NCBI RefSeq assembly: GCF_013403915.1
Contig: NZ_JABFDI010000007.1
Location: 62,001 to 126,000 of the forward strand
Length of the DNA stretch: 64,000 nucleotides
Source of the DNA: Winogradskyella pacifica
GTDB lineage: Bacteria > Bacteroidota > Bacteroidia > Flavobacteriales > Flavobacteriaceae
Direction of reading: 5' to 3'
A model generated the notes under the pieces. It had not been told where the DNA came from and did no database searches. It worked only from the letters and a program-made list of their open reading frames with translations. The position numbers and the translations under genes were made by a program. This document shows, piece after piece, positions 51,453 to 59,683 of the stretch (position 1 is the first letter of the stretch; every line of letters starts with the position of its first letter).

Positions 51453-54308
51453 TTATTTACTTAAATACATTTTTCTTCTTGCATATAAATCATAAAACTG
51501 GTCATCCTTCAAATTCTCTATAAATAAGATACTTTCTCCCGTACTTTTCATTTCAGGTCCCAATTGTTTATTCACATTCGGAAATTTATTAAACGAAAAT
51601 ACCGGTTGCTTAATTGCGTAGCCTTCAAGCTGTGGATTAAAGTTAAAATCAGTTACTTTTTTCTCACCTAACATTACTTTAGTTGCATAGTTTACATAAG
51701 GTTCTTTATATGCTTTCGCGATAAAAGGAACCGTACGAGATGCTCTAGGATTGGCTTCAATGATATAAACGATATCATCTTGTATAGCGAATTGAATATT
51801 TATTAAACCAATAGTATTCAAAGCTCTTGCAATGGTATGTGTATGATCAATAATTTGTTGCATTACCAAATCTCCTAAATTGAAAGCAGGCAATAATGCA
51901 TTACTATCACCTGAGTGGATTCCACAAGGCTCAATATGCTCCATAATACCTATGATATGAACATTACCATCGGCATCACAAATAGCATCAGCCTCTGCTT
52001 CTATAGCTCCATCTAAATAATGATCTAACAACAATTTGTTACCCGGAATCGATTTTAATAAATCGATAACGTGAGATTCTAGTTCTTGCTTGTTAATTAC
52101 AATTTTCATTCCTTGCCCTCCTAATACATAAGAAGGTCTTACCAAAATTGGAAAATCTAAAACATCTGCAATAGCTAATGCTTCATCTGCTGATTCAGCA
52201 ACATCAAATTCTGGATACGGAATATTATGTTCTTTTAATATGTTTGAAAAACTTCCTCTATCTTCAGCTAAATCTAAAGATTGGAAGCTAGTTCCCATAA
52301 TTTTAATACCGTAGCGTTCTAGCTTTTCAGCAAGTTTTAAAGCTGTTTGGCCACCTAATTGAACAATGACACCTTCTGGTTTTTCATGTTGAATGATATC
52401 ATAGATGTGTTCCCAGAATACAGGTTCAAAATATAATTTGTCTGCAATATCAAAATCGGTAGAAACTGTTTCAGGATTACAGTTAATCATGATGGTTTCG
52501 TAACCACATTCTGCAGCAGCTAAAACACCATGTACACAACAATAATCAAATTCAATTCCTTGACCAATTCTATTTGGACCAGAACCTAAAACGATAATTT
52601 TCTTTTTATCTGTAACGACACTTTCGTTTTGTACATAAACAGTTCCGTCTGGTTTTTCGACTTCACTCTCAAAAGTGGAATAATAATATGGTGTCTGTGC
52701 TTTAAATTCAGCAGCACAAGTATCTACCAATTTAAATACACGATTAATATTTAGTTCGCTTCGCTTATTGTAAACTTCACTTTCTAAACAAGCTAGCATG
52801 TGTGCTATTTGTCTATCACCATAGCCTTTTTGTTTGGCTTCTAGTAATAATTCACGATCAATTGTATCGATTTTAAAGGTAGAAATCTCTTTTTCAAGTT
52901 GGAATAATTCTTCGTATTGCTTTAAAAACCACATGTCTATTTTTGTGATTTCGTGAATACGGCTCAATGGAATTCCCATAGCAACAGCATCGTAAATGAC
53001 AAAGACACGATCCCAACTTGCATATGTTAATTTTTCAATGATAGTATCGTAATCTTTACAACTTTTACCATCTGCCCCTAATCCGTTTCTTGAAATTTCT
53101 AAAGATTGTGTGGCTTTATGAAGTGCTTCTTGAAATGAGCGACCTATTGCCATCACCTCACCAACCGATTTCATTTGTAATCCTAGTGTGCGGTCTGAGC
53201 CTTCAAATTTATCAAAATTCCAACGTGGAATCTTAACCACCACGTAATCTAAAGTCGGCTCAAATAATGCAGACGTCGATTTTGTTATCTGATTATCTAA
53301 TTCATCTAAATTATAACCAATGGCTAATTTCGATGCAATTTTAGCAATAGGATAACCCGTTGCTTTACTTGCTAATGCAGAAGAACGAGATACACGTGGA
53401 TTAATTTCAATGGCGATTATTTCCTCTTCATCATCCGGACTCACTGCAAATTGCACATTACAACCACCTGCGAAATCACCAATACTTCGCATCATATGAA
53501 TGGCCATATCTCGCATTTTCTGATATGTTTTATCAGATAATGTCATTGCTGGTGCAAGCGTAATTGAGTCACCTGTATGAATTCCCATCGGATCCATATT
53601 TTCAATGGTACAGATAATCACAACGTTGTCGTTTTTATCTCGTAATAACTCTAATTCGTATTCTTTCCAACCGATTAAGGCTTTATCTATCATGACTTCG
53701 TGAATTGGAGAAACTTCCAAACCACGCGTTAGCATTTCGTCAAAATCTTCTTCTTTATATACAAAAGAAGCTCCTTCGCCACCTAAGGTGTACGACGCTC
53801 TAATAACTAAAGGAAAACCAAATTCTTGTGCAATTTCTTTTCCTTTAAGATAAGAGGTTGCTGTTGCTTGAGGCGCCATACCAACACCGATCTTTAGCAT
53901 TAACTCTCTAAATTGTTCTCGGTCTTCAGTGATATTAATGGCGTCAATATCTACACCGATAATATCTACACCAAAATCTTTCCAAATGCCTTTTTCATCA
54001 GCCTCAATACAAAGATTTAACGCTGTTTGTCCACCCATAGTTGGCAGAACAGCATCAATTTGCGGATGATTTTTTAAAATTTGAATTAAAGATTTAGTAG
54101 TTAATGGCAACAAATACACATGATCCGCCATCGTAGGATCAGTCATTATTGTTGCAGGATTAGAATTAATAAGAATGGTTTCAATTCCGTCTTCTCTTAA
54201 TGATCGAAGAGCTTGAGATCCTGAATAATCGAATTCACAAGCTTGCCCAATGACTATAGGGCCTGAACCAATGAGTAATACAGATTTAATGTTGTTGTTT
54301 TTTGGCAT
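51453..54308 (-). CDS. carB: Carbamoyl-phosphate synthase large subunit without the regulatory domain
   Basis: A 951-residue enzyme that makes carbamoyl phosphate from bicarbonate, ammonia (from CarA) and ATP, for arginine and pyrimidine synthesis. Two ATP-grasp halves are present, with GSGPIVIGQACEFDYSG and the paired GSGPNRIGQGIEFDYCC. ATP-site loops include GGEGASFVYKEEDF and VLGGQGMKIV. The E. coli protein has 1073 residues; here the C-terminal MGS-like allosteric domain (UMP/ornithine) is missing and the chain ends ARRKMYLSK. No carA is adjacent. A -7 box TATTTTTG lies at 54370-54363 (minus). Confidence 0.96.
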   Translation of the reverse strand: MPKNNNIKSVLLIGSGPIVIGQACEFDYSGSQALRSLREDGIETILINSNPATIMTDPTMADHVYLLPLTTKSLIQILKNHPQIDAVLPTMGGQTALNLCIEADEKGIWKDFGVDIIGVDIDAINITEDREQFRELMLKIGVGMAPQATATSYLKGKEIAQEFGFPLVIRASYTLGGEGASFVYKEEDFDEMLTRGLEVSPIHEVMIDKALIGWKEYELELLRDKNDNVVIICTIENMDPMGIHTGDSITLAPAMTLSDKTYQKMRDMAIHMMRSIGDFAGGCNVQFAVSPDDEEEIIAIEINPRVSRSSALASKATGYPIAKIASKLAIGYNLDELDNQITKSTSALFEPTLDYVVVKIPRWNFDKFEGSDRTLGLQMKSVGEVMAIGRSFQEALHKATQSLEISRNGLGADGKSCKDYDTIIEKLTYASWDRVFVIYDAVAMGIPLSRIHEITKIDMWFLKQYEELFQLEKEISTFKIDTIDRELLLEAKQKGYGDRQIAHMLACLESEVYNKRSELNINRVFKLVDTCAAEFKAQTPYYYSTFESEVEKPDGTVYVQNESVVTDKKKIIVLGSGPNRIGQGIEFDYCCVHGVLAAAECGYETIMINCNPETVSTDFDIADKLYFEPVFWEHIYDIIQHEKPEGVIVQLGGQTALKLAEKLERYGIKIMGTSFQSLDLAEDRGSFSNILKEHNIPYPEFDVAESADEALAIADVLDFPILVRPSYVLGGQGMKIVINKQELESHVIDLLKSIPGNKLLLDHYLDGAIEAEADAICDADGNVHIIGIMEHIEPCGIHSGDSNALLPAFNLGDLVMQQIIDHTHTIARALNTIGLINIQFAIQDDIVYIIEANPRASRTVPFIAKAYKEPYVNYATKVMLGEKKVTDFNFNPQLEGYAIKQPVFSFNKFPNVNKQLGPEMKSTGESILFIENLKDDQFYDLYARRKMYLSK

Positions 54309-54385
54309 GAGACTTTATGTTTAGTGAAATTGCAAATGTGTTTCATATATCATTTGCAGATGCAAAAATAGTTATCAATAGGATA

Positions 54386-54415
54386 CAAAAAAAGGCGTTA
54401 CACCTAAGTAACGCC
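54386..54415 (-). terminator. Terminator after rpmH
   Basis: On the minus strand GGCGTTAC (54415-54408) pairs with GTAACGCC (54401-54394) and is followed by seven T. It ends the rpmH transcript before carB. Confidence 0.85.
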
Positions 54416-54440
54416 CTAATATATTAACAATTGTTAATCA

Positions 54441-54602
54441 TTATTTTTTATGTCTAGTTTCTGTAGAAACAGATAATTTCTTTCTTCCTTTAGCTCTTCT
54501 ACGCGCTAAAACTTTTCTTCCGTTAACAGAAGCCATTCTTTCTCTGAAACCGTGCTTGTTTTTTCTTTTTCTTTTTGACGGTTGAAACGTTCTTTTTGGC
54601 AT
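54441..54602 (-). CDS. rpmH: 50S ribosomal protein L34
   Basis: A 53-residue basic protein: [19 protein letters not shown], then [25 protein letters not shown]. This is the invariant L34 core of the large subunit, with a short STETRHKK tail. ATG 54602 is certain. A consensus promoter and a perfect terminator flank it, so it is a single transcription unit. The usual rnpA-dnaA neighbours are not found, as is normal in Bacteroidota. Confidence 0.97.
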   Translation of the reverse strand: MPKRTFQPSKRKRKNKHGFRERMASVNGRKVLARRRAKGRKKLSVSTETRHKK

Positions 54603-54666
54603 GTCTTATATATTTTATAAACTAATAATCTTATTTGAAATCTGAGAGGTCTCTCAAAACTGCGTG

Positions 54667-54696
54667 CAAATATACAACAAGTTTTTACTTTAGCAA
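54667..54696 (-). promoter_or_regulatory. Promoter of rpmH
   Basis: On the minus strand TTG (54696-54694), a 19-base spacer and TATATTTG (54674-54667) match the Bacteroidota consensus exactly. The leader is about 60 bases. Confidence 0.7.
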
Positions 54697-54743
54697 GGAG
54701 CAAAAGAAAAATTTTGTTTAGAATTTTAACTCTTAGATTTTAT

Positions 54744-54751
54744 TATCTTTG
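54744..54751 (+). promoter_or_regulatory. -7 box of the TPR-like gene
   Basis: TATCTTTG matches TAnnTTTG. The in-frame TTG at 54749 lies inside it, so the gene starts at ATG 54776, giving a leader of about 18 bases. Confidence 0.6.
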
Positions 54752-54775
54752 CGCTCTGCAAAAACACACAGAAAT

Positions 54776-55354
54776 ATGTTTAATAAAAATATAAAACTAG
54801 TCATCGCCGCATTAATTATTGGTTTCGGCATCTATCAATTCACTGAAGGTAACATTGGTAACGGTATTATGTACCTCTTACTTTCTACGATATTCATTTT
54901 TCTTTATTTTAAAAATGAAATGATTTTACTAGCATTTTTAAAACTTAGAAAACAAGATTTTGTAGGCGCTAAAAAATGGTTAGACAAAATAAAGAACCCA
55001 GAAGGCGCTTTAGTTAAAAAACAACAAGGCTATTTAAATTACCTTTATGGTATTATGGTGTCTCAAACTAATATGAATGAAGCTGAAGGTTATTTTAAGA
55101 AAGCGATTAGTTTAGGGTTGTCAATGGACCACGATTTAGCTATGGCTAAATTGAATTTAGCAGGAATTGCTTTTTCTAAACGTAGAAAGCCAGAAGCTCA
55201 AAAATTATTAGCGGAAGCTCAAAAATTAGATAAAAGAGATATGCTTGCTGAGCAAATTAAGATGATGAAGGAGCAAATGAAAAAAGCAACTATGCCTAAA
55301 CAGCAATACGGTCAGCCAACATCTGCCAGACAAAACCGAAGAAGTAGACGTTAA
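54776..55354 (+). CDS. TPR-like protein with two N-terminal membrane helices
   Basis: A 192-residue protein: two membrane helices (~5-23 and ~30-48, LVIAALIIGFGIYQF and IMYLLLSTIFIFLYF), then three to four helix-turn-helix units like tetratricopeptide repeats (QGYLNYLYGIMVSQTNMNEAEGYFKKAISLG, LAMAKLNLAGIAFSKRRKPEAQKLLAEAQK). A basic tail ends in RQNRRSRR. The repeats likely bind protein partners on the cytoplasmic face. No partner gene is near; divergent from rpmH. Confidence 0.82.
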   Translation: MFNKNIKLVIAALIIGFGIYQFTEGNIGNGIMYLLLSTIFIFLYFKNEMILLAFLKLRKQDFVGAKKWLDKIKNPEGALVKKQQGYLNYLYGIMVSQTNMNEAEGYFKKAISLGLSMDHDLAMAKLNLAGIAFSKRRKPEAQKLLAEAQKLDKRDMLAEQIKMMKEQMKKATMPKQQYGQPTSARQNRRSRR

Positions 55355-55358
55355 TATC

Positions 55359-56807
55359 TTACAATATAGGTGCCATTAAACGCGCAACCGCTTCTATAAG
55401 CTTTGTGCGTTTAGAGCGATTTTTCCAAGAATTTAGTTCTAGCTTTTCGCAATGCTTTAAATCCTCATTAAAGAATTCTGTTAGCTCACTACTTATTTTC
55501 TTATTATAGATTAAGGCATTGACTTCAAAATTAATATTAAAACTTCTATAATCCATATTGGTTGTGCCCACCGTACAAAATACGCCATCGACAACCATTG
55601 TTTTAGCATGAATAAATCCTTTAGTATAGCGATACACTTCTACTCCCGCTTCTAAAAGCATTTCTAAATAAGAATTTGTAGCATATTCTGCAATCCAAGA
55701 ATCCGACTTCTTTGGTACAATAATCTTAACTTCTTTATTACTTCTTGCTAATACCTGAAGCGCAGTTACGATTTCGCTATTTGGAATAAAATATGGTGTG
55801 GTAATATAAACATGGTCTTCAGCATTTGTAATGGCTACAAAAATAGCCTCCATAATATTAGACCAATCTGTATCTGGACCACTAGCAGCAATTTGAAGTG
55901 GTATGTTTTCTTTACAGTTATGATCTGGAAAATACGCTTTTGAAATTTTTAATTCATCGCCACTAACAAAATCCCAAGTTGTAAAAAACAAAATCTGCAA
56001 TGGTTTTACAGCTTCACCAATAATACGAACGTGTGTATCTCTCCAATACCTTTCATTATGAGCATTAACGTAGTCATCTGAAACATTAATGCCGCCAACA
56101 TAACCTATTTTTCCATCTATGACAACAATTTTACGATGATCGCGATAATTCATCTTACCTGTTGAGTTTGAAAATCGAACGGGCATAAAGGGATGCATTT
56201 CTATGCCACAATCCTTTAGCTTGCGCTTCATCTTGGACGTTATAGAACTTCCAACATCATCTATGGCTATTCTAATTTCGAGGCCTTCACTTGCTTTTTT
56301 GCATAATAGGTCTAGAAGTTCTGTTCCTATTTTATCATCTTTAATTATAAAATATTCAAGATGGATATGATGTTCAGCTTCCTCAATGTCTTTAAATAAT
56401 AATTTAAACTTTTCATCACCATTTTTAATAAGCTTTATATCATTATTAATAGTGAGTTTTGAGTTTTCATTATTATACAATAAAGGAATCACTTTCGATT
56501 TTTGATCGAGTAAGTCATCTACTTCATTTACCTCTTTAGCTTCAAGTTCTAATTCGTCTTGAATCCTTTTAACAATAGACTGGTTTAAGACATTTTTTCT
56601 AGAAAAAATTTTATTCTTTCGGTATTCTTGTCCGAAAAGATAATATACAATTAAACCTAAAAAAGGTAAAGCCAATAGACCAATAATGTAACTTAAAGCC
56701 TTTGTTGGATTTACCTTTTTAAGTAAAATGGTAACCACAGCAGATAAAGCAACCGTATAATTGAGAACAAATAAAATCTGCCAAATATGATTTTTTACGA
56801 ACTCCAA
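55359..56807 (-). CDS. cls: Cardiolipin synthase
   Basis: A 482-residue phospholipase-D-superfamily enzyme that joins two phosphatidylglycerol molecules to make cardiolipin in the inner membrane. Two N-terminal membrane helices (~10-55) are followed by two HKD motifs: HRKIVVIDGKIGYVGGINV and HAKTMVVDGVFCTVGTTNMDYRS. The order and length match the ClsA type. It starts four bases after the lytic transglycosylase gene stop, so the two may be translated together. Confidence 0.94.
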   Translation of the reverse strand: MEFVKNHIWQILFVLNYTVALSAVVTILLKKVNPTKALSYIIGLLALPFLGLIVYYLFGQEYRKNKIFSRKNVLNQSIVKRIQDELELEAKEVNEVDDLLDQKSKVIPLLYNNENSKLTINNDIKLIKNGDEKFKLLFKDIEEAEHHIHLEYFIIKDDKIGTELLDLLCKKASEGLEIRIAIDDVGSSITSKMKRKLKDCGIEMHPFMPVRFSNSTGKMNYRDHRKIVVIDGKIGYVGGINVSDDYVNAHNERYWRDTHVRIIGEAVKPLQILFFTTWDFVSGDELKISKAYFPDHNCKENIPLQIAASGPDTDWSNIMEAIFVAITNAEDHVYITTPYFIPNSEIVTALQVLARSNKEVKIIVPKKSDSWIAEYATNSYLEMLLEAGVEVYRYTKGFIHAKTMVVDGVFCTVGTTNMDYRSFNINFEVNALIYNKKISSELTEFFNEDLKHCEKLELNSWKNRSKRTKLIEAVARLMAPIL

Positions 56808-56810
56808 AAT

Positions 56811-57764
56811 TTATGGATTGGTGTTATAATACCCTTCTTTCGGAATCTCTATGAAATACGATTTTCTAGATTTGTTATTTAAATGTGGCTCTCTTAACCA
56901 TGGATTATGAAGTTTTAGAATTTTATAGTTAATTCCAAATTGTTTAGCAAACTTTGCAAAATCAGTTACTGCTGTATCAACTTCAACCTTATACGTTGGT
57001 ACTTCTTTGTATAAATGCGATTTATTAAAATTAAAGCCATACCTATCTGGATTAGAAAGTATTTCTTTTAAAGCTACAATTCTAAATACATAACGACCAG
57101 TTTCTTCACCTAATAATAAATCGTAGTATCCATTAACATCCTGTTCTTTTAATCGTCTAGACACTCCATAATTACCTGCATTATATGCTGCAGCGGCCTT
57201 CGTCCAAGATCCTAAGCTTTCTTTAGCCTTCTTTAAATAATCGCAAGCAACTTCTGTCGCCTTTTCAATATTATAGCGTTCATCGACGTTAGAGTTAACT
57301 TCTAAACCATTTTCTTTTCCTGTTGCTGACATAATTTGCCAAACACCACTTGCACCTGCTGGTGATTTTGCAGTTTGTACCAATCCGCTTTCTATTACAG
57401 CGAGGTATTTAAAATCATCTGGGATGCCATTTTTCTTCAAAATAGGCTCAATAATTGGAAAATACTTTTGAGCACGTTTAAACATTAAAAGTCCATTAGA
57501 CTGCCAATAGGTATTTACTAACAACTCTCTGTCCATACGCTCATAAATATCCGGATCATTAACTGGCACAGCTTCACCTGCAAAGTTTAAATTTTCTGGC
57601 ATTTCTAAGGCGTATACATTATAACTATTTACAATAGGGTCTTCTTTTCCTATTAAATGATCTGGTATCGCCATTTCATCTGGGGACTTTTGCATTGAAA
57701 AAATAAATAAGCCTGATATACAAATCACACCTATTAGAGCTAAACTATTTTTTATGATTTTCAT
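56811..57764 (-). CDS. Membrane-bound lytic murein transglycosylase, MltD-like
   Basis: A 317-residue enzyme that cleaves peptidoglycan glycan chains with formation of 1,6-anhydro ends. One N-terminal membrane segment (~7-23) anchors it. The SLT domain (~105-215) has the catalytic Glu125 in LAVIESGLVQTAKSPAGASGVWQIM and the AAAYNAGNYGV loop. It lacks the LysM repeats of E. coli MltD. It is paired with cls, a plausible envelope gene pair. Confidence 0.9.
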   Translation of the reverse strand: MKIIKNSLALIGVICISGLFIFSMQKSPDEMAIPDHLIGKEDPIVNSYNVYALEMPENLNFAGEAVPVNDPDIYERMDRELLVNTYWQSNGLLMFKRAQKYFPIIEPILKKNGIPDDFKYLAVIESGLVQTAKSPAGASGVWQIMSATGKENGLEVNSNVDERYNIEKATEVACDYLKKAKESLGSWTKAAAAYNAGNYGVSRRLKEQDVNGYYDLLLGEETGRYVFRIVALKEILSNPDRYGFNFNKSHLYKEVPTYKVEVDTAVTDFAKFAKQFGINYKILKLHNPWLREPHLNNKSRKSYFIEIPKEGYYNTNP

Positions 57765-57901
57765 GTGTTTTAATTTAAAGTGAATTGAATGCCATTTATC
57801 GTTCTTAATTATTCATTCCTTTGAATAACAGTCTTTTTAATATAGGCATTCTTAATTTTTCTTTTTTATAAATGTAATCAATCTAAGAACAGAATTCAAG
57901 T

Positions 57902-58564
57902 TCAGGCTTCAATAAGTTTTGGTAAATTTTCGTTAAACCATTTATACTTACTAATCACCATAATATGCGTTCCGCCTTTAACCACTGTGCAATTGCCACC
58001 ACAAGAATGTGGAAAAACGGCATCATTATCACCGTGAATATAAATAGCCTCTGGATGTGGTTCTTCTTGATCCCAACAAACAACTTGCTTAATTGCCCAA
58101 TCTAAATAAGTTTTATCGCTCACAGAAAGGTATTTTTTATATAAATCTACACGTTTCTTTATGGTCTCGCCAAAAGCATATTTTGCAAGTAAATCGATAT
58201 TACTCACTAATGAGGTCGGTAATATTTTATAAGCTTTAGTTACTTTAAGTAGTTTTAACCGTTTTGGAAGTTCGTGATGAGACTTAACACTAGAAACAAC
58301 TATCAATTTTTTTACGTTTAAAAATTTACTCATTTCCTGAACCAAAATACCGCCAAAAGAGACCCCTAGTAAAACGATATTATCATGTTTAATAAATTGG
58401 CACATACGCTGTGCATACGCATTAAGTGTTTCGTTAATATCGGGAATTTGCCATTCTAACCAATGAATTTTATACGCTTCTTCGGGTAGATTAATATGCT
58501 CAAATATAGTTGGGTTTGCAGCCATACCGGGCATTAAATAAACATGTGTTAATTTACTGTTCAT
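57902..58564 (-). CDS. Alpha/beta-hydrolase
   Basis: A 220-residue cytosolic serine hydrolase. The nucleophile elbow LLGVSFGGILVQEM places Ser69, the acid lies in IHGDNDAVFPHS and the catalytic His in GGTHIMVIS. The N-terminus begins YLMPGMAANPTIFEH, with the oxyanion MPGM loop. The C-terminal part has two Cys close to the active site (HSCGGNCTVV). The substrate cannot be told from the sequence; an esterase or thioesterase role is plausible. Confidence 0.85.
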   Translation of the reverse strand: MNSKLTHVYLMPGMAANPTIFEHINLPEEAYKIHWLEWQIPDINETLNAYAQRMCQFIKHDNIVLLGVSFGGILVQEMSKFLNVKKLIVVSSVKSHHELPKRLKLLKVTKAYKILPTSLVSNIDLLAKYAFGETIKKRVDLYKKYLSVSDKTYLDWAIKQVVCWDQEEPHPEAIYIHGDNDAVFPHSCGGNCTVVKGGTHIMVISKYKWFNENLPKLIEA

Positions 58565-58651
58565 AGGTCTTAAAACTTTTAAGTGCTCGTCTTAATTAAT
58601 TACAATTTAAGGTTTTAACATCGACAGTCTGAAACATTCGTTGATTTTTTG

Positions 58652-58659
58652 TACCTTTG
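58652..58659 (+). promoter_or_regulatory. -7 box of the small GNAT gene
   Basis: TACCTTTG matches TAnnTTTG, ~65 bases before the ATG at 58725. The TTG nearby is too close to be the -33 element. Confidence 0.4.
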
Positions 58660-58724
58660 CACAGCAAAACTATATAAAATATAGTATCTACACTGCCAAC
58701 CGCTGAATTTAATAAAAAGAAATT

Positions 58725-59021
58725 ATGACAGAAACTGCTCAATTAATTGACAACGACTTCCTGCGTCAATTTGAATTAAATGTTGAAAACGAAATGGCAA
58801 TTATTGAATATTCTTTGCAGGAAAGGAAGATATTCTTAACGAAAATGGTTATTCCTGATACTATTAGGACAGAAGAGTTTGAATTAGAGTTTATTGATTT
58901 AGTTTTTTCAAACATTAAAGAAAGAAACATTAGTGTAGTACCAACAAGTCCTGAAATAGCTAAGTTTGTAAGACGTAACAGAAAATATAAGCGCATGCTT
59001 CCTGTAGGGATTAGAATATAA
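58725..59021 (+). CDS. Small GNAT-type acetyltransferase-like protein
   Basis: A 98-residue protein resembling the short Gcn5-related (YjdJ/PF14542-like) family, with strand NEMAIIEYSLQERKIFLTKMVIP, helix FELEFIDLVFSNIKERNISVVPTSPEIAKFVRRN and the end MLPVGIRI. These very small proteins have the acetyl-CoA fold but the activity is not proven. Residue pattern of the acetyl-CoA loop (R/Q-x-x-G-x-G/A) is not evident, so it may be inactive or bind only. Single gene with its own large terminator. Confidence 0.75.
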   Translation: MTETAQLIDNDFLRQFELNVENEMAIIEYSLQERKIFLTKMVIPDTIRTEEFELEFIDLVFSNIKERNISVVPTSPEIAKFVRRNRKYKRMLPVGIRI

Positions 59022-59030
59022 CTGTAGAAA

Positions 59031-59082
59031 AAAATCATAAAAAAACCGAAGCTTTTAAAAGTTTCGGTTTTTTTATGATTTT
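59031..59082. terminator. Very long bidirectional terminator hairpin
   Basis: Two 20-base arms (59031-59050 and 59063-59082) are exact complements, and the middle (59052-59061, CTTTTAAAAG) is itself a palindrome. With A- and T-rich sides it can end transcripts from both strands. Confidence 0.9.
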
Positions 59083-59094
59083 AATTTAAGCTAA

Positions 59095-59598
59095 TTACTG
59101 CTTCGTGTAAGTCAATTTTAAATCTTTCGTTTCTATAACTTCAGTAAAGTCCTCATTATAAATTTTTACAGAATTTTCATATACCGTCGTTAAGGTGTCT
59201 CCACTTAACAGATATACTCTATCTGAAATTTTAATTATACGCTCTTCAGCGATTTCAAACTCTGAAGCGAAACTAATTATACCTTCCGTATTACAATCCG
59301 AAATAATTCTGTACACATTTGTATCATTCTCTATATAATACTTCAGTGGATTAGAAAATTCATTACCAGAAGATACCGTTCCATTATTATCAAACGTTAG
59401 TGTTTCCGTCTTATTACAATCTATTTCGGCTATGAGATTCGTGTTAGACACACCATCTTGGTTTACATCAAATGGAAGGTCAATTGTACGCGTCGTTAGT
59501 AACCAAACTCCAATAACATCATGCTCACTTTTATCTGAACAAGACATCACAGAGTACAATAAAAAAATAAGAGTAAAAATTAATGTTGTTTTTTTCAA
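59095..59598 (-). CDS. Lipocalin-like lipoprotein of unknown function
   Basis: A 167-residue lipoprotein. I start it at TTG 59598 (KKTTLIFTLIFLLYSVMSCSD); the TTG at 59622 lies in a promoter -7 box. The lipobox is at ~Cys20. The mature part begins VIGVWLLTTRTIDLPFD and contains ETLTFDNNGTVSSG, as in lipocalin-like proteins that bind small hydrophobic ligands. Two Cys pairs (DCN, SDCN) may form a disulfide. No relatives are recognised with certainty. Confidence 0.75.
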   Translation of the reverse strand: MKKTTLIFTLIFLLYSVMSCSDKSEHDVIGVWLLTTRTIDLPFDVNQDGVSNTNLIAEIDCNKTETLTFDNNGTVSSGNEFSNPLKYYIENDTNVYRIISDCNTEGIISFASEFEIAEERIIKISDRVYLLSGDTLTTVYENSVKIYNEDFTEVIETKDLKLTYTKQ

Positions 59599-59619
59599 TG
59601 TATAATCCCTTAATAAGTT

Positions 59620-59627
59620 CAAAGATA
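59620..59627 (-). promoter_or_regulatory. -7 box of the lipocalin-like gene
   Basis: On the minus strand TATCTTTG matches TAnnTTTG, and its last three bases are the TTG otherwise usable as start. Translation then begins ~22 bases downstream at 59598. Confidence 0.55.
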
Positions 59628-59683
59628 AAACGAAATAACTAATTTATAGGAAAATACCTATTATTAAAACCATAAAAAATCGA

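Noticed and set aside
59095-59622. Start of the lipocalin-like lipoprotein at TTG 59622
   Set aside because: That TTG is the end of a TATCTTTG promoter box, so it would not be in the mRNA; the TTG at 59598 directly precedes a good signal peptide.
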